A stretch of 64,000 nt of DNA from Paraglaciecola sp. MB-3u-78 (GCF_002835935.1 NZ_PJCF01000004.1:310001-374000); one strand, 5' to 3'; positions 54,198 through 63,327 are shown, counted from the stretch's first letter. The notes: generated from the sequence alone by a model not told the origin. Numbers and translations are program-made.

Positions 54198-55769
54198 TTA
54201 TTTAATTAATATTGCTTCCAATTCTTCCAAGGTTTTACCTTTAGTTTCAGGTAAAAACTTAAGAACAATGATCAGACCAATAAAGGCGAATCCGCCATAA
54301 ATCGCAAAAGTAAAAGTCGCGCCTAAGTTTGCCAATTCCCATGGAAATATAAGCTGCACTAAGAAACTTACGCCCGAGTTGATTAACCCCACAAATGAGA
54401 TCGCGATACCGCGAATTCGGTTTGGGAACAGTTCTGAAAACAGTACCCACATGACTGGACCCAAAGACACCGCAAAGCAGGCTACAAAACCTAATATACT
54501 CACTAGGATCATCGTGCCATTCATTTGAATGGCTGCTGACACCAATGTGGATTCAAATTGCACTGCTTGTGTTGCGCCTAGCAAGCCGCTTATTGCTGAT
54601 TTGAATGCTAAGTCACTGCTAAAAGTCATGCCAATGATAGGTTGCAACGCTTGAATATCTATTTCTGCTGACAAGCTACTAATAGCTTGAGCGGTTAACG
54701 TGTAAGTTGCAGCATTGAACTGGTAAGCCAAACTAAACATGCACACAATAATTCCAGAGACACCGGCTACTAATAATGATTTACGGCCTATTTTATCAAT
54801 CAGTGCGATGGCAATTAAGGTAAATACCACATTAGTAACCCCCACTAATATCGCTTGCATAAATGAGGCGTCAGTACCTAAACCGGTTTGTTCAAAAATC
54901 ATTGGAGCATAGAAGAACACAGCGTTGATACCAGTAATTTGCTGCAATATGGCAATGGATATACCAACAATCATCACCAAGCGCATTGAGGGCTTAAGTA
55001 AGTCTATAAATGCCCCTTTAGCTTTGTTTTGTTCAAGATTGATACTATTGTTGATTTGCTGAATTTCTTGTTGCGCATTTTGTTCACCTAAGGCCCGCTT
55101 TAGTATTACGGTTGCTTCTTGAATACGGCCTTTCATCATCAACCAGCGTGGGCTCTCTGGCACTATGGATAAGCACAAAAAATATACTAGGGCTGGGATC
55201 GCTTCAATACCTAACATCCAGCGCCAATTCCACTGAGCAAAACCTAAGGTTTGCACCCATTGAGAGTCCGAGTTAGCGGATTGTAAAATCAAATAGTTGG
55301 TAAAAAACGCTACTGATATACCCAGAACAATATTCAGTTGGTTAAGAGACACCATTCGGCCACGATATTTAGCTGGACCAATTTCTGCAATATACATAGG
55401 GGCAATAATCAAAGCGGCCCCTACTCCTAAGCCTCCTAACATTCTAGCCATCACCAGCATTAAAAAACTGGGTGCAAAGGCTGAGGCAATAGCGGACACA
55501 AAAAATAACGCTGCGGCTATTTTTAATATGACTTTTCTACCAAATTTGTCACTTAGCGGTCCAGCTGTAATCATGGCGAACGTTGCTGTGAGTGATAGTG
55601 AAGCCACGGCCCAGCCTAATTGAATTTTAGTTAAATTAAATTCTGGTTCAATAAATTTCACCACACCTGAAATAACAGATGCGTCAAAGCCCATTAGGAA
55701 TCCTCCCAATGCCACTATGATAGATACATAAAACACGTAGAAAATGGATTGAGGCTGGTTGTTTTTCAT
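54198..55769 (-). CDS. MFS sugar porter (SP family)
   Basis: A 523-residue inner-membrane transporter with 12 helices and the sugar-porter signatures: GFLMGFDASVISGV in helix 1, GPLSDKFGRKV, PMYIAEIGPAKYRGRMVSLNQLNI (in pieces), PESPRWLMMKGR, QQITGINAVFFYAPMIFEQTG and the C-terminal PETKGKTLEELE. Relatives carry glucose, xylose or galactose with protons or by facilitation. An unusual stretch of about 60 residues between helices 9 and 10 (ISSLSAEIDIQALQPIIG) lengthens the protein. Within this locus, glucose import or export is the likely job. It diverges from the two-component system. Confidence 0.93.
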   Translation of the reverse strand: MKNNQPQSIFYVFYVSIIVALGGFLMGFDASVISGVVKFIEPEFNLTKIQLGWAVASLSLTATFAMITAGPLSDKFGRKVILKIAAALFFVSAIASAFAPSFLMLVMARMLGGLGVGAALIIAPMYIAEIGPAKYRGRMVSLNQLNIVLGISVAFFTNYLILQSANSDSQWVQTLGFAQWNWRWMLGIEAIPALVYFLCLSIVPESPRWLMMKGRIQEATVILKRALGEQNAQQEIQQINNSINLEQNKAKGAFIDLLKPSMRLVMIVGISIAILQQITGINAVFFYAPMIFEQTGLGTDASFMQAILVGVTNVVFTLIAIALIDKIGRKSLLVAGVSGIIVCMFSLAYQFNAATYTLTAQAISSLSAEIDIQALQPIIGMTFSSDLAFKSAISGLLGATQAVQFESTLVSAAIQMNGTMILVSILGFVACFAVSLGPVMWVLFSELFPNRIRGIAISFVGLINSGVSFLVQLIFPWELANLGATFTFAIYGGFAFIGLIIVLKFLPETKGKTLEELEAILIK

Positions 55770-55975
55770 TCTTATTGCCTATAAATTAGTTTATTAGTAA
55801 ATACTATTCACATAGAGCTTGCCAAGCTAGACTATTGCTCTTAAAAATATATTAAATTGCGATAGAGCGGTCATCGTTAGCGATAGTACGGACTGAATTG
55901 CTGGCGAGCAACCTATACTCTGTGTAAACTAAAATTTGCAGTTAATGCTAACGTTGTTGGCTTAATAGGACAGCC
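55770..55975. promoter_or_regulatory. Divergent promoter region, sugar porter / sensor kinase
   Basis: A 206-base gap between divergent genes. Divergence from a LytTR-type system makes it a candidate binding region for that regulator. No exact LytTR-type direct repeat could be assigned by eye. Confidence 0.35.
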
Positions 55976-57169
55976 ATGTTGACATCATTTTTTGAACATC
56001 ACCCCACTATGATCGACCGTTATAAAGTCTACCAATTTGGCTTATTGCACTTAGGGTTTTGGGCATTTGTCAGTACTATCAGCTTTTTTTCTTTAACGCT
56101 GTGGTATGGACCTTACGATTGGAGTCACATTGTACATATTATTCTTCAGGCGATACTAGGGCTGATCCTTACTTTGTTTTTATATCTGGGTTTTATGCGT
56201 ATATGGCACAGGCCTTTTATTTATCGCGCCACTATGGGATTTATAATGGTGTTGGTGGTATCGCTGATTTGGACTCTGTTTAGAATTGAAGCCTTTATTC
56301 GTTTAACTGAGATCAGTACTGAATGGAGCGAATTCGGAGGTTGGCAATTTGCCAGCTTGTTTATATTTTTATGTTGGACCGGTCTATTCCATGGCATGCG
56401 TTATAACGACCTGTTACAAACTGAACACCGGATCATGCTAAAAGTGGAGGCTGAAGCCCGTGAAGAGCAGATGAAGCGTATGCATGCACAAACTATTGCC
56501 AGAGACGCTCAAATAAAAATGTTACGTTACCAGTTGAACCCTCATTTCCTGTGCAACACCCTAAATGCGATTAGTTCACTGGTAGAAGTGAATGAATCAG
56601 AAAAAGCACAAAGTATGACTGTGCAATTGAGCCGGTTTTTACGCCACTCTCTGGATAATAATCCAGATACCAAACTGTCATTGGCAAATGAAGTGAAGGC
56701 ACTTAATTTATACTTGGAAATCGAAAAGACACGATTCGGTGATAGATTGAATTTGGACTTTCAGATTGATCAGCAGGCTAAATTAGCTATGGTACCCAGC
56801 CTTTTGTTACAGCCAATTATTGAGAATTCCATGAAACATGCGATTGCCCAAAATGAATTAGGTGGCACTATTTCAATCCAGGCTAAAGTGGTGCAGCAAC
56901 GCCTGATCATGCAGTTAAGTGACACAGGTAGTGGCAGTAAAATAGGTAAAAGCAAAATTGAAAGTTCTAAGGGGCGGGGGGTTGGTTTACGTAACACCAA
57001 TGAACGACTAAAAGCACTGTATGAAAACGACTTTACGGTGAACATTGATCTTTTACCGTCGGGTGGCTTAAGAACCACTATAGAGATCCCCTGTGAATAT
57101 AACAGCACGGGAAGTGGTTATCCGGTGAGTAGCCAAGAACGCTTGTCAGAAAATGAGTATAAAGTATGA
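55976..57169 (+). CDS. LytS/YehU-type sensor histidine kinase
   Basis: A 397-residue membrane kinase. Four hydrophobic helices occupy about residues 20-140. A short coiled linker precedes the His_kinase motif YQLNPHFLCNTLNAIS with the phosphorylated H190. The ATPase part shows PSLLLQPIIENSMKHAI (N box) and GRGVGLRNTNERLK (G box). Such kinases pair with LytTR regulators and often sense sugars or other small carbon compounds through the membrane domain. Its stop overlaps the next gene's start by four bases (ATGA). Confidence 0.95.
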   Translation: MLTSFFEHHPTMIDRYKVYQFGLLHLGFWAFVSTISFFSLTLWYGPYDWSHIVHIILQAILGLILTLFLYLGFMRIWHRPFIYRATMGFIMVLVVSLIWTLFRIEAFIRLTEISTEWSEFGGWQFASLFIFLCWTGLFHGMRYNDLLQTEHRIMLKVEAEAREEQMKRMHAQTIARDAQIKMLRYQLNPHFLCNTLNAISSLVEVNESEKAQSMTVQLSRFLRHSLDNNPDTKLSLANEVKALNLYLEIEKTRFGDRLNLDFQIDQQAKLAMVPSLLLQPIIENSMKHAIAQNELGGTISIQAKVVQQRLIMQLSDTGSGSKIGKSKIESSKGRGVGLRNTNERLKALYENDFTVNIDLLPSGGLRTTIEIPCEYNSTGSGYPVSSQERLSENEYKV

Positions 57170-57987
57170 TCAAATTAAAAACGCTGATAGTTGATGATGA
57201 ACCATTGGCGCTAAAATTGCTCCGCGCCAAATTAAATAAAATCGCTAACATTGAGATTGTAGGTGAATGCAAAAATGGCCGTGAAGCCATAGCTGCAACT
57301 TTAGACCTAGCTCCCGATTTAATTTTTCTAGATATTCAAATGCCGGGTTTAGATGGCTTTGACGTAGTTAAAGGTTTGCAAAGTGATATTTTACCCCTTA
57401 TTGTTTTTACCACCGCTTATGAACAATATGCACTAGATGCGTTCGACGTTCACGCGGTCGATTATATTTTGAAACCCATTGATGATGAGCGGATTGTGCG
57501 TGCGGTACAAAGAGCCCAAGAACGATTGGAAGGCGTTGACACTCAAGAAGACAAACCGCGAATTTTGGGAGCGATCGATAGCATTAATCAAAGAAAAAAC
57601 TCTGAATCAAGCAACGGTAGAAATCTACCCGGTTTATCTCCCACTAATACCTTTGTAGATAAAAAAATAGTGATTAAAGACCGTGATGAAATCACTATCT
57701 TAAAACAAACGGATATTGAATGGGTCGACGCTGCTGGCGATTATGTGTGTTTACATTCCCAAGGAGAAACCCACATCAAGCGCAGTACCTTAAAAGAGTT
57801 ATTATCTGAATTGGATGACAATATTTTTAAGCGAGTTCATCGCTCTACCATAGTCAATTTGAACTTTATCGATAAGGTTATTCCCCACACCAAAGGAGAA
57901 TTTTTCTTGTTATTGGGCGAGTTTGAGAAAATAAAAGTTAGCCGTAACTACAAAGATGCAATTAAGCATTTTTTATTGGGAGAGTGA
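57166..57987 (+). CDS. LytTR-family response regulator
   Basis: A 273-residue regulator: receiver domain 1-120 with DDE at 10-12, phosphorylated D56 (LIFLDIQMPGLDG), TAYEQYALDAFDVHAVDYILKP with the conserved lysine; and a LytTR DNA-binding domain about 165-270 (IEWVDAAGDYVCLHS, KRVHRSTIVNLNFIDKV, VSRNYKDAIK). It works with the overlapping kinase gene. Position at the edge of the glucan locus and divergence from the sugar porter suggest that it controls the porter or the locus. Confidence 0.96.
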   Translation: MIKLKTLIVDDEPLALKLLRAKLNKIANIEIVGECKNGREAIAATLDLAPDLIFLDIQMPGLDGFDVVKGLQSDILPLIVFTTAYEQYALDAFDVHAVDYILKPIDDERIVRAVQRAQERLEGVDTQEDKPRILGAIDSINQRKNSESSNGRNLPGLSPTNTFVDKKIVIKDRDEITILKQTDIEWVDAAGDYVCLHSQGETHIKRSTLKELLSELDDNIFKRVHRSTIVNLNFIDKVIPHTKGEFFLLLGEFEKIKVSRNYKDAIKHFLLGE

Positions 57988-58328
57988 AATTGAGTTAGTT
58001 GGGGGTAACTTGCTCCATAGGCTCTAGACTGCTAGAAACGAAAAGCACACTTCGCGCCAGTGATTTTTTTAACAATAAAAAAGAGTCACCATAAAATATC
58101 GCAGGTTACTTAATTCCTTCAATAAAAAACCGAATGAACGGCTAAAATAACCTGACTTTGGATGGTTTATCTAGGTAAATAAGAGCAACCAGATAGTTAT
58201 GAAGCAAACAAGATGGATTTCTTACTTAGCTTGTTTGCAACAATACGTCTATCCTACAGATACTTTACTGGGGTGAAAGGCTGTTTCACCAATAATATAC
58301 AGTATTAAAAAAGACTTAGAGTTATAGC
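57988..58328. other. Gap between lytTR and cheD
   Basis: A 341-base gap with no gene. Near 58065 there are facing T and A runs that would pair weakly (GTGATTTTTTT / AAAAAAGAGTCAC) and might end the two-component transcript. Nothing else recognised. Confidence 0.35.
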
Positions 58329-58877
58329 ATGAAGATGATTGGCACAAAAAATAAGAGCAGTTCTCCAGATGGAACCCACAGCCGCTTTCTTCTTCCCGGA
58401 GAGTTTTTTTTTGGTGGACCTAAATGTCAAATTAATACCTTACTAGGTTCGTGTATTGCCATTACACTTTGGCATCCTAAGCTTAAAATAGGTGGGATGT
58501 GCCACTTTGTTCTTCCATCTAGAAGAAATTCAAAGGCGTTACTTCCTTCTGATTACGATTATAATGGTAGTTATTGCGATGAAGTGATGGTGCTTTTTGA
58601 AAGAGAGGCCTTGCAACGAGGTACCAATCTTAAGGACTATGTAGCGAAGATATTCGGCGGTAGTAATATGCTGGCAAACTCAACGCTAGATGAAAACGAT
58701 TTGATTGGCACCAAAAATACTGAGGCTGCAGTTAATCATCTAGCTGAAAAAGGTATCTCCCTTTTGATAGCACATGTTGGCGAGAAGGGACATCGTCGCA
58801 TAGCATTTGATATAGAGACCGGTGATGTTTGGGTTAAACATGTAGCATTGCAGAAATTCATCCCAGATAACCTTTAG
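58329..58877 (+). CDS. cheD: CheD-like receptor glutamine deamidase
   Basis: A 182-residue protein of the CheD family, which deamidates specific glutamines of chemoreceptors. The catalytic triad is visible: Thr and Cys in INTLLGSCIAITLWHP and His in GGMCHFVLPSR. Other family features are AKIFGGSNML and IGTKNTEAAVNHLAEKGI. It stands alone, with no che or receptor genes in view, so it is an orphan that would act on receptors encoded elsewhere. The ATG at 58329 has a second ATG two codons later (58335). Confidence 0.93.
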   Translation: MKMIGTKNKSSSPDGTHSRFLLPGEFFFGGPKCQINTLLGSCIAITLWHPKLKIGGMCHFVLPSRRNSKALLPSDYDYNGSYCDEVMVLFEREALQRGTNLKDYVAKIFGGSNMLANSTLDENDLIGTKNTEAAVNHLAEKGISLLIAHVGEKGHRRIAFDIETGDVWVKHVALQKFIPDNL

Positions 58878-59064
58878 TTCATTCGAGTAATAAAGAGGAA
58901 TAAAGAGGAATAAATCATCATCTTTTTTCAAAAAACATTACTTGGAACGTCTCAAGTTAAGAGCGTATGCGTGCCTACTGGAAGTCTAGGTGATGATAGA
59001 TTGATTTTTACATGGGCGTGATGGGTACTTTCAATCTGCGAGCCTCTATCTAAGAGGCAATATG

Positions 59065-60354
59065 TTATTTCTTACCTTTGTTAGGTTTTGAAACTCTAGC
59101 TTTTGATTTCTTTGCTTGATAGGGTGACGATTTGTCGTGACTTATTTGGGTCTCACTGGTTTTGTTACTGCGGCTATTGCGAGTGTTTTTAGCCACACTT
59201 TTTAACAAACTGATACGATTACTGACTTCAAATCCTGCTTTAACAATCCGTTTTATTTTGCTACCAATCATTTTTTCTATGCGAGCAACGGTATTTTCTT
59301 CTTCACGGCTGACGAATGAGATCGCGTAACCTTCTTTACCAGCACGGCCAGTTCGACCAATACGGTGCACATAATCTTCAGGTAGATAAGGTAGGTTATA
59401 ATTGACCACATAATCTAAACCTTGAATATCTAAGCCCCGAGCGGCTACTTCTGTCGCGATTAACACTTGTAGTTTTGCTGATTTAAAATCGGCAATAGCC
59501 CGGCGACGAGCCCCTTGGCTTTTGTCTGCATGGCACACTGCAGCGTCAATTTTGCTACGTTTTAATGCAGCCATCAGTTCATCTGCTTGTTGCTTAGTAC
59601 TGGTAAAGACCAACACCTGATACCAGTTTTGCTCTTTCAATAAGGCTTTGAATAAATCAATTTTGCGTGACTCTTCCACAGGATACATAACATGTGAAAC
59701 AGTTTCGGCAGTGGCATTAATTTTGGTTACTCTTAATACCTGATGATTGTGCAATAACTTATGGGATAATTCATTTACGGCTGGAGATGAAGTCGCGGAA
59801 AATAACAAGGTCTGGCGTTTTTTAGCGGTGAACTTCAATATGTTTTGTACATCAGCGATAAAACCCATATCTAACATACGGTCTGCTTCATCAAGTACCA
59901 CAAACTCAGCATTGGCAAGATTAACGTTACTGAGTTCTAAATGTTCAATGAGACGTCCTGGTGTTGAAATTAGAATATCCACGCCATCTTTAAGCTTATT
60001 AGCCTGACCGCCCATTTTCACGCCGCCATATAGGGCAGTTACCTTTAAAGGTAAAAATTGTGCATAGGCACTTATGGTGTTGGCGAGTTGTTCAGCTAAC
60101 TCTCTAGTCGGCGTTAAAATCAATGCGCGTGGGCTACCTGACAACCTGTCTTTAGGTTTATCCAGCATTTGCTGTAAAATAGGTAAGGCAAAGGCAGCGG
60201 TTTTACCTGTACCTGTTTGAGCATTAACCAATAGGTCTTTGCCTCTACGGGCAGGGACAATGGCTTGTTCTTGCACCGGTGTCATTTCAGTATAACCACA
60301 GACTTCGAGGGCCTGTTGGATTTCGTTGGCTAAACCTAAATTTGAAAATTTCAT
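59065..60354 (-). CDS. rhlE: DEAD-box RNA helicase, RhlE type
   Basis: A 429-residue ATP-dependent RNA helicase for ribosome assembly and RNA turnover, important in the cold. Motifs in order: Q motif (GYTEMTPVQEQAI), motif I AQTGTGKT, Ia PTRELAEQ, II VLDEADRMLDMGF, III SAT, IV VFTSTKQQADEL, V TEVAARGLDIQGLD, VI HRIGRTGRAGK. The C-terminal tail is basic (KSKARVSKPNKGKK). The start at 60354 is chosen over 60375 because AGGA sits five bases ahead and RhlE proteins begin close to MKFSxLGL. A hairpin with a T-run lies about 140 bases upstream in the leader. Confidence 0.94.
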   Translation of the reverse strand: MKFSNLGLANEIQQALEVCGYTEMTPVQEQAIVPARRGKDLLVNAQTGTGKTAAFALPILQQMLDKPKDRLSGSPRALILTPTRELAEQLANTISAYAQFLPLKVTALYGGVKMGGQANKLKDGVDILISTPGRLIEHLELSNVNLANAEFVVLDEADRMLDMGFIADVQNILKFTAKKRQTLLFSATSSPAVNELSHKLLHNHQVLRVTKINATAETVSHVMYPVEESRKIDLFKALLKEQNWYQVLVFTSTKQQADELMAALKRSKIDAAVCHADKSQGARRRAIADFKSAKLQVLIATEVAARGLDIQGLDYVVNYNLPYLPEDYVHRIGRTGRAGKEGYAISFVSREEENTVARIEKMIGSKIKRIVKAGFEVSNRISLLKSVAKNTRNSRSNKTSETQISHDKSSPYQAKKSKARVSKPNKGKK

Positions 60355-60497
60355 ACTGATCCTGAGCAAGGGCAAAAAGCGAGGCGGGAATATACAGCAT
60401 TTTAAGCAACAAAGTGCGACTGTTTGCGGTTTTTATAAGCACTAGCGCATTCTTTTTTATTGCTAAGTCATTTGAAGGCTTTGATAGACAGTAAAAA

Positions 60498-60527
60498 GCC
60501 GCTAGCATGATATTCACGCTAAGCGGC
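60498..60527 (-). terminator. Terminator-like hairpin in the rhlE leader
   Basis: On the minus strand GCCGCTTAGC and GCTAGCGGC pair with one bulge and are followed by TTTTTACTG. It has the form of an intrinsic terminator, but the only minus-strand gene nearby is rhlE, whose start codon is about 145 bases further on. It may be an attenuator in the rhlE 5' leader. If the rhlE promoter lies inside 60355-60490, it would have no transcript to end. Confidence 0.55.
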
Positions 60528-60644
60528 CCAGGGAGGTGGCAGTTCACTAGGCTGCCAATAGTAAGTCGTCAAATTAGGGTAAAAAGTTCAATACTAATTG
60601 AAAAATAGTCATTTGAAATTAACAGATAGGATTAGAGATACGAG

Positions 60645-61124
60645 ATGAAAACTTTATATGTATTTTTGGGGATCACTTTGTTGTTAGTTGGTTGTGATAA
60701 AAACGAAGTGGGTGATATTTCACTGGGTGCGTTTACCACTAAGGATATTAAATTAAATACTTTGGTTGATCCCATTGTCACGGGTGTGACCTGCCATGTT
60801 GCGAGTATTGAAGCAGATCTCAGCTTGTCCGATCCTTCAGATAGTTCAATATCTTGCAGACAAACGGGAGAAATCAGTGCTGCGATGATAGCGGCGATTG
60901 ATAAGTCAAAATCCGGTGATGTGGTATTTAAAAAATCAAAAAGTATCTTTTTTAAGAGTATGAAAATCCGCCGTGTATTTGATCAACAAAGTCAAACATT
61001 GATGTATGTGTCTTACTCCACCAAAGAAACATCAGGCAGTTTTAAACATAGTCTCTCGACTGTGCCATTGTGGGGCACTAAAGCGTATCAGACGCCTGTC
61101 AAACTTCCTTTAACTTCAGATTGA
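60645..61124 (+). CDS. creA: CreA family protein
   Basis: A 159-residue exported protein of the CreA family, unknown function. The N-terminus looks like a lipoprotein signal (LLLVGC, Cys about 17), unlike E. coli CreA, which has an ordinary signal. Family features are VGDISLGAFTTKDIKLNTLVDPIVTGVTCHV (in pieces), SDPSDSSISCRQTG and the C-terminal SLSTVPLWGTKAYQTP. Two cysteines (C64 and C86 by count, approximate) may form a disulphide. The next gene follows within 40 bases. Confidence 0.92.
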   Translation: MKTLYVFLGITLLLVGCDKNEVGDISLGAFTTKDIKLNTLVDPIVTGVTCHVASIEADLSLSDPSDSSISCRQTGEISAAMIAAIDKSKSGDVVFKKSKSIFFKSMKIRRVFDQQSQTLMYVSYSTKETSGSFKHSLSTVPLWGTKAYQTPVKLPLTSD

Positions 61125-61156
61125 TCGATCATTATCAGAGATCAGGAATAGACAGT

Positions 61157-61681
61157 ATGAAAAAAGGACTGAATAGGTTGTTTTGTTTATTGATGCTAAT
61201 GGTCGGATCCGTTATGGGAGTTACAGTGCGGGCAAATAATTTAAACAACGCAGTTGATGATATGCTCAAAGGTTCAATACCTGTAATACACACTGCTGAA
61301 TTAGACACTCAATTGGCCGAAAATGACGAACTAGTGTTGTTAGATGCCCGTGAGAAAGCTGAATATGAACTCAGCCATTTACCTAATGCTCAATGGATTG
61401 GGTATGATGAGTTTTCACTAAAATCTGTCGCAGATGCTAACAAAGACAAAACCATAGTGGTGTATTGTTCCATCGGGGTGCGTAGTGAACGTATAGCCGA
61501 GAAACTCAAATTAAATGGGTTTAAAACTGTTTTGAATTTATATGGTGGGATTTTTGCCTGGGCAAATGAAGGCAGAATACTGTTGGATAAAAATCAATTG
61601 CCTACGCAAAGTGTACATGGCTATAACAAAAAGTGGGCTCAGTTACTGGAACCTCATGTGCACCGCCCTCAAGCACAATAA
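61157..61681 (+). CDS. Exported rhodanese-like domain protein
   Basis: A 174-residue protein with a signal peptide (RLFCLLMLMVGSVMGVTVRAN). The rhodanese domain shows LLDAREKAEYELSHLPNAQWIGYDEF (in pieces), the active-site loop VYCSIGVRSERIAEKL with the catalytic cysteine, and VLNLYGGIFAWANEGR. It would handle sulfane sulfur or act in redox chemistry in the periplasm. The start at 61157 is chosen because AGGAATAGACAGT precedes it and the signal peptide begins there; the open frame extends 12 codons upstream. Probably co-transcribed with creA. Confidence 0.9.
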   Translation: MKKGLNRLFCLLMLMVGSVMGVTVRANNLNNAVDDMLKGSIPVIHTAELDTQLAENDELVLLDAREKAEYELSHLPNAQWIGYDEFSLKSVADANKDKTIVVYCSIGVRSERIAEKLKLNGFKTVLNLYGGIFAWANEGRILLDKNQLPTQSVHGYNKKWAQLLEPHVHRPQAQ

Positions 61682-61691
61682 TCATCTATTT

Positions 61692-61922
61692 AACCTGAAC
61701 TCTGGTTAAGACGTGCCGCTTCCCTTAAATTAATTGCAATAATAACAGTTAGTTAGAGAATAATAGTTGCATTGAGAATACATTGTACACATCCAGTGCT
61801 GCTATTATTGTGTTTATCGAGGCGAACTTGTGAAGCAATAGCGCGCTATTGTAAGCAAGTTCAACGAAGATAGGCGCGATAATAGTGGTGCTGGACGGTA
61901 TGGCTTATCCAGAGTTCAGGTT
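61692..61922. mobile_element. 231-bp palindromic MITE-like element
   Basis: The ends are inverted repeats (AACCTGAACTCTGG.. at 61692 and ..CCAGAGTTCAGGTT at 61922), flanked by ATTT on both sides (61688-61691 and 61923-61926), a likely target duplication. The interior is a long imperfect palindrome centred on CAATAGCGCGCTATTG near 61843, with arms of about 55 bases (CATCCAGTGCTGCTATTATT.. / ..TAATAGTGGTGCTGGACG). About 70 bases on the left side have no partner. It has no coding capacity. It sits between the rhodanese gene and a truncated sigma factor. Confidence 0.8.
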
Positions 61923-62014
61923 ATTTAAGTTAAGCATTTTTCTGCTTGCTGTAAGCCCACCTAATAAATGCAATTTTATCGAACCCAAATTTATTTTGAT
62001 GCGACCTATACGTT

Positions 62015-62137
62015 ATGAAAAGAAATAGTGAACACATGCTTGAAATAAGTGATTTACTGGGTATCCCAACAGGAACCGTAAAGTCCCGCCTGCACCAAGC
62101 AAGAAAACTTATTCAAACTAATCTACAAGCTGATTAA
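62015..62137 (+). pseudogene. ECF sigma factor, C-terminal remnant (region 4)
   Basis: A 40-codon frame encodes ISDLLGIPTGTVKSRLHQAR, the helix-turn-helix of sigma region 4, and ends with LIQTNLQAD. Regions 2 and most of 4 are missing; upstream frames are closed. The following membrane-protein gene starts 21 bases later, the usual partner arrangement of this sigma type. The 5' part was probably lost in an event connected with the nearby palindromic element. Confidence 0.75.
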
Positions 62138-62158
62138 AAGTAACCAAAGTGGAGAAAT

Positions 62159-62536
62159 ATGATGAAAAACATCAATCAAAAAATTCTTGAAGCAATGAAA
62201 GATGACACAGCAGCCCATGAGTTTTCAGAAGAGCAAGCCAATGGATTGCAATTAATTGGGCAAAGTTTTAAAGGTACGTTTCGATTAACCTTTGTAGTGA
62301 TTGTTACTATGCAATTGATTTTTGCGGGAATGGCCATTTATTGTGCTTATCATTTGGTGAACGAGATGGATCTCGGTTTAAAAATAAATTGGCTGGCAGG
62401 TACCTTATCAACGGTTGTCGCCTTTGCTATTGCTCGTATATGGTTTTTTATGGAGCTAAACCGTTTGTCTGTAATACGTGAAATTAAACGGGTAGAGCTA
62501 CAAGTTTCTTTGTTAGCTGAAACTTATCAAAAGTAA
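62159..62536 (+). CDS. Small two-helix membrane protein linked to an ECF sigma factor
   Basis: A 125-residue protein with two membrane helices (about 45-66 and 78-97) and a short acidic N-terminus (ILEAMKDDTAAHEFSEEQ). It resembles the uncharacterised proteins (DUF6768-type) usually encoded just after an ECF sigma factor, where an anti-sigma or signalling role is suspected. Here the sigma gene is truncated, so the protein has lost its partner. The ATG at 62159 follows GTGGAGAAAT; the second ATG (62162) is equally possible. Confidence 0.7.
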   Translation: MMKNINQKILEAMKDDTAAHEFSEEQANGLQLIGQSFKGTFRLTFVVIVTMQLIFAGMAIYCAYHLVNEMDLGLKINWLAGTLSTVVAFAIARIWFFMELNRLSVIREIKRVELQVSLLAETYQK

Positions 62537-62547
62537 TAGGCTGAAGT

Positions 62548-63327
62548 ATGAAATTTAAAAAGTGGCTTGGATTAATTGTTTTATTTCTTTTTACCTTATG
62601 TGCTGAGTCAAAATCAGTACATGTTGCAGTGGCTGCAAACTTCAGCAACACTATGAAAAGTCTGGTGAAAGAATTTGAGAAAACATCTGACTATCAAATA
62701 GCCTTGTCTTTTGGTTCCTCGGGAAAATTTTACGCACAAATCAAACAAGGCGCACCTTATGAATTGTTTTTTTCTGCTGATCAGGCTAAGCCCGATGCGT
62801 TGGAAAAAGATGGACTAGTGATTGCTAATAGCCGTTTTACTTATGCTATTGGGCGCCTTGCTTTGTGGAGTGCTCGACCTGACTTTGTCAATAAAATAGA
62901 AACAAAATTAAAACAGGGAGCATTTAATAAACTGGCCCTCGCCAACCCAAAGTTAGCCCCATATGGAGCTGCTGCATTAGAGGTACTCACAAGTTTAGCG
63001 TTAATCGATACGACTCAATCCAATTGGGTGATGGGCGAAAATATTGCGCAAACCTATCAGTTTGTCAGCTCTGGCAACGCAGATTTAGGTTTTATCGCAT
63101 TGTCTCAGTTGTTAGGAAAAAATACACTACAACAAGGGTCTTATTGGTTGGTACCTAACATTATGCATCATCCAATTAAGCAAGATGTTGTGTTATTGCG
63201 TTCTGCCAAAAAAAACCAAGGAGCCAAAGCCTTTTTAGATTTTATGCAAACTAATAGGGCTCAACATATTATCGCTGAATACGGTTATCTGGCCTCAAAT
63301 AGTTTGAATGTGGAGCATGAACTATGA
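62548..63327 (+). CDS. modA: Molybdate ABC transporter, substrate-binding protein
   Basis: A 259-residue periplasmic binding protein for molybdate/tungstate. It has a signal peptide (about 1-22), VAVAANFSNTMKSLVKEFEKTSDY, ALSFGSSGKFYAQIKQGAPYELFFSAD (in pieces, with the oxyanion-binding serines), LALANPKLAPYGAAALEVL and GNADLGFIALSQL. It overlaps modB by four bases (ATGA), so the two are coupled; modC is expected just beyond the window. Confidence 0.96.
   Translation: MKFKKWLGLIVLFLFTLCAESKSVHVAVAANFSNTMKSLVKEFEKTSDYQIALSFGSSGKFYAQIKQGAPYELFFSADQAKPDALEKDGLVIANSRFTYAIGRLALWSARPDFVNKIETKLKQGAFNKLALANPKLAPYGAAALEVLTSLALIDTTQSNWVMGENIAQTYQFVSSGNADLGFIALSQLLGKNTLQQGSYWLVPNIMHHPIKQDVVLLRSAKKNQGAKAFLDFMQTNRAQHIIAEYGYLASNSLNVEHEL

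Noticed and set aside
30589-57987. Reading the whole block as a Bacteroidetes-type SusCD locus
   Set aside because: No SusD-like protein or hybrid two-component/ECF regulator is present; the binding lipoprotein has CBM-like domains instead.
60287-60547. 86-codon minus-strand frame in the rhlE leader
   Set aside because: It overlaps the rhlE start, spans the hairpin and has no recognisable features; treated as leader, not gene.
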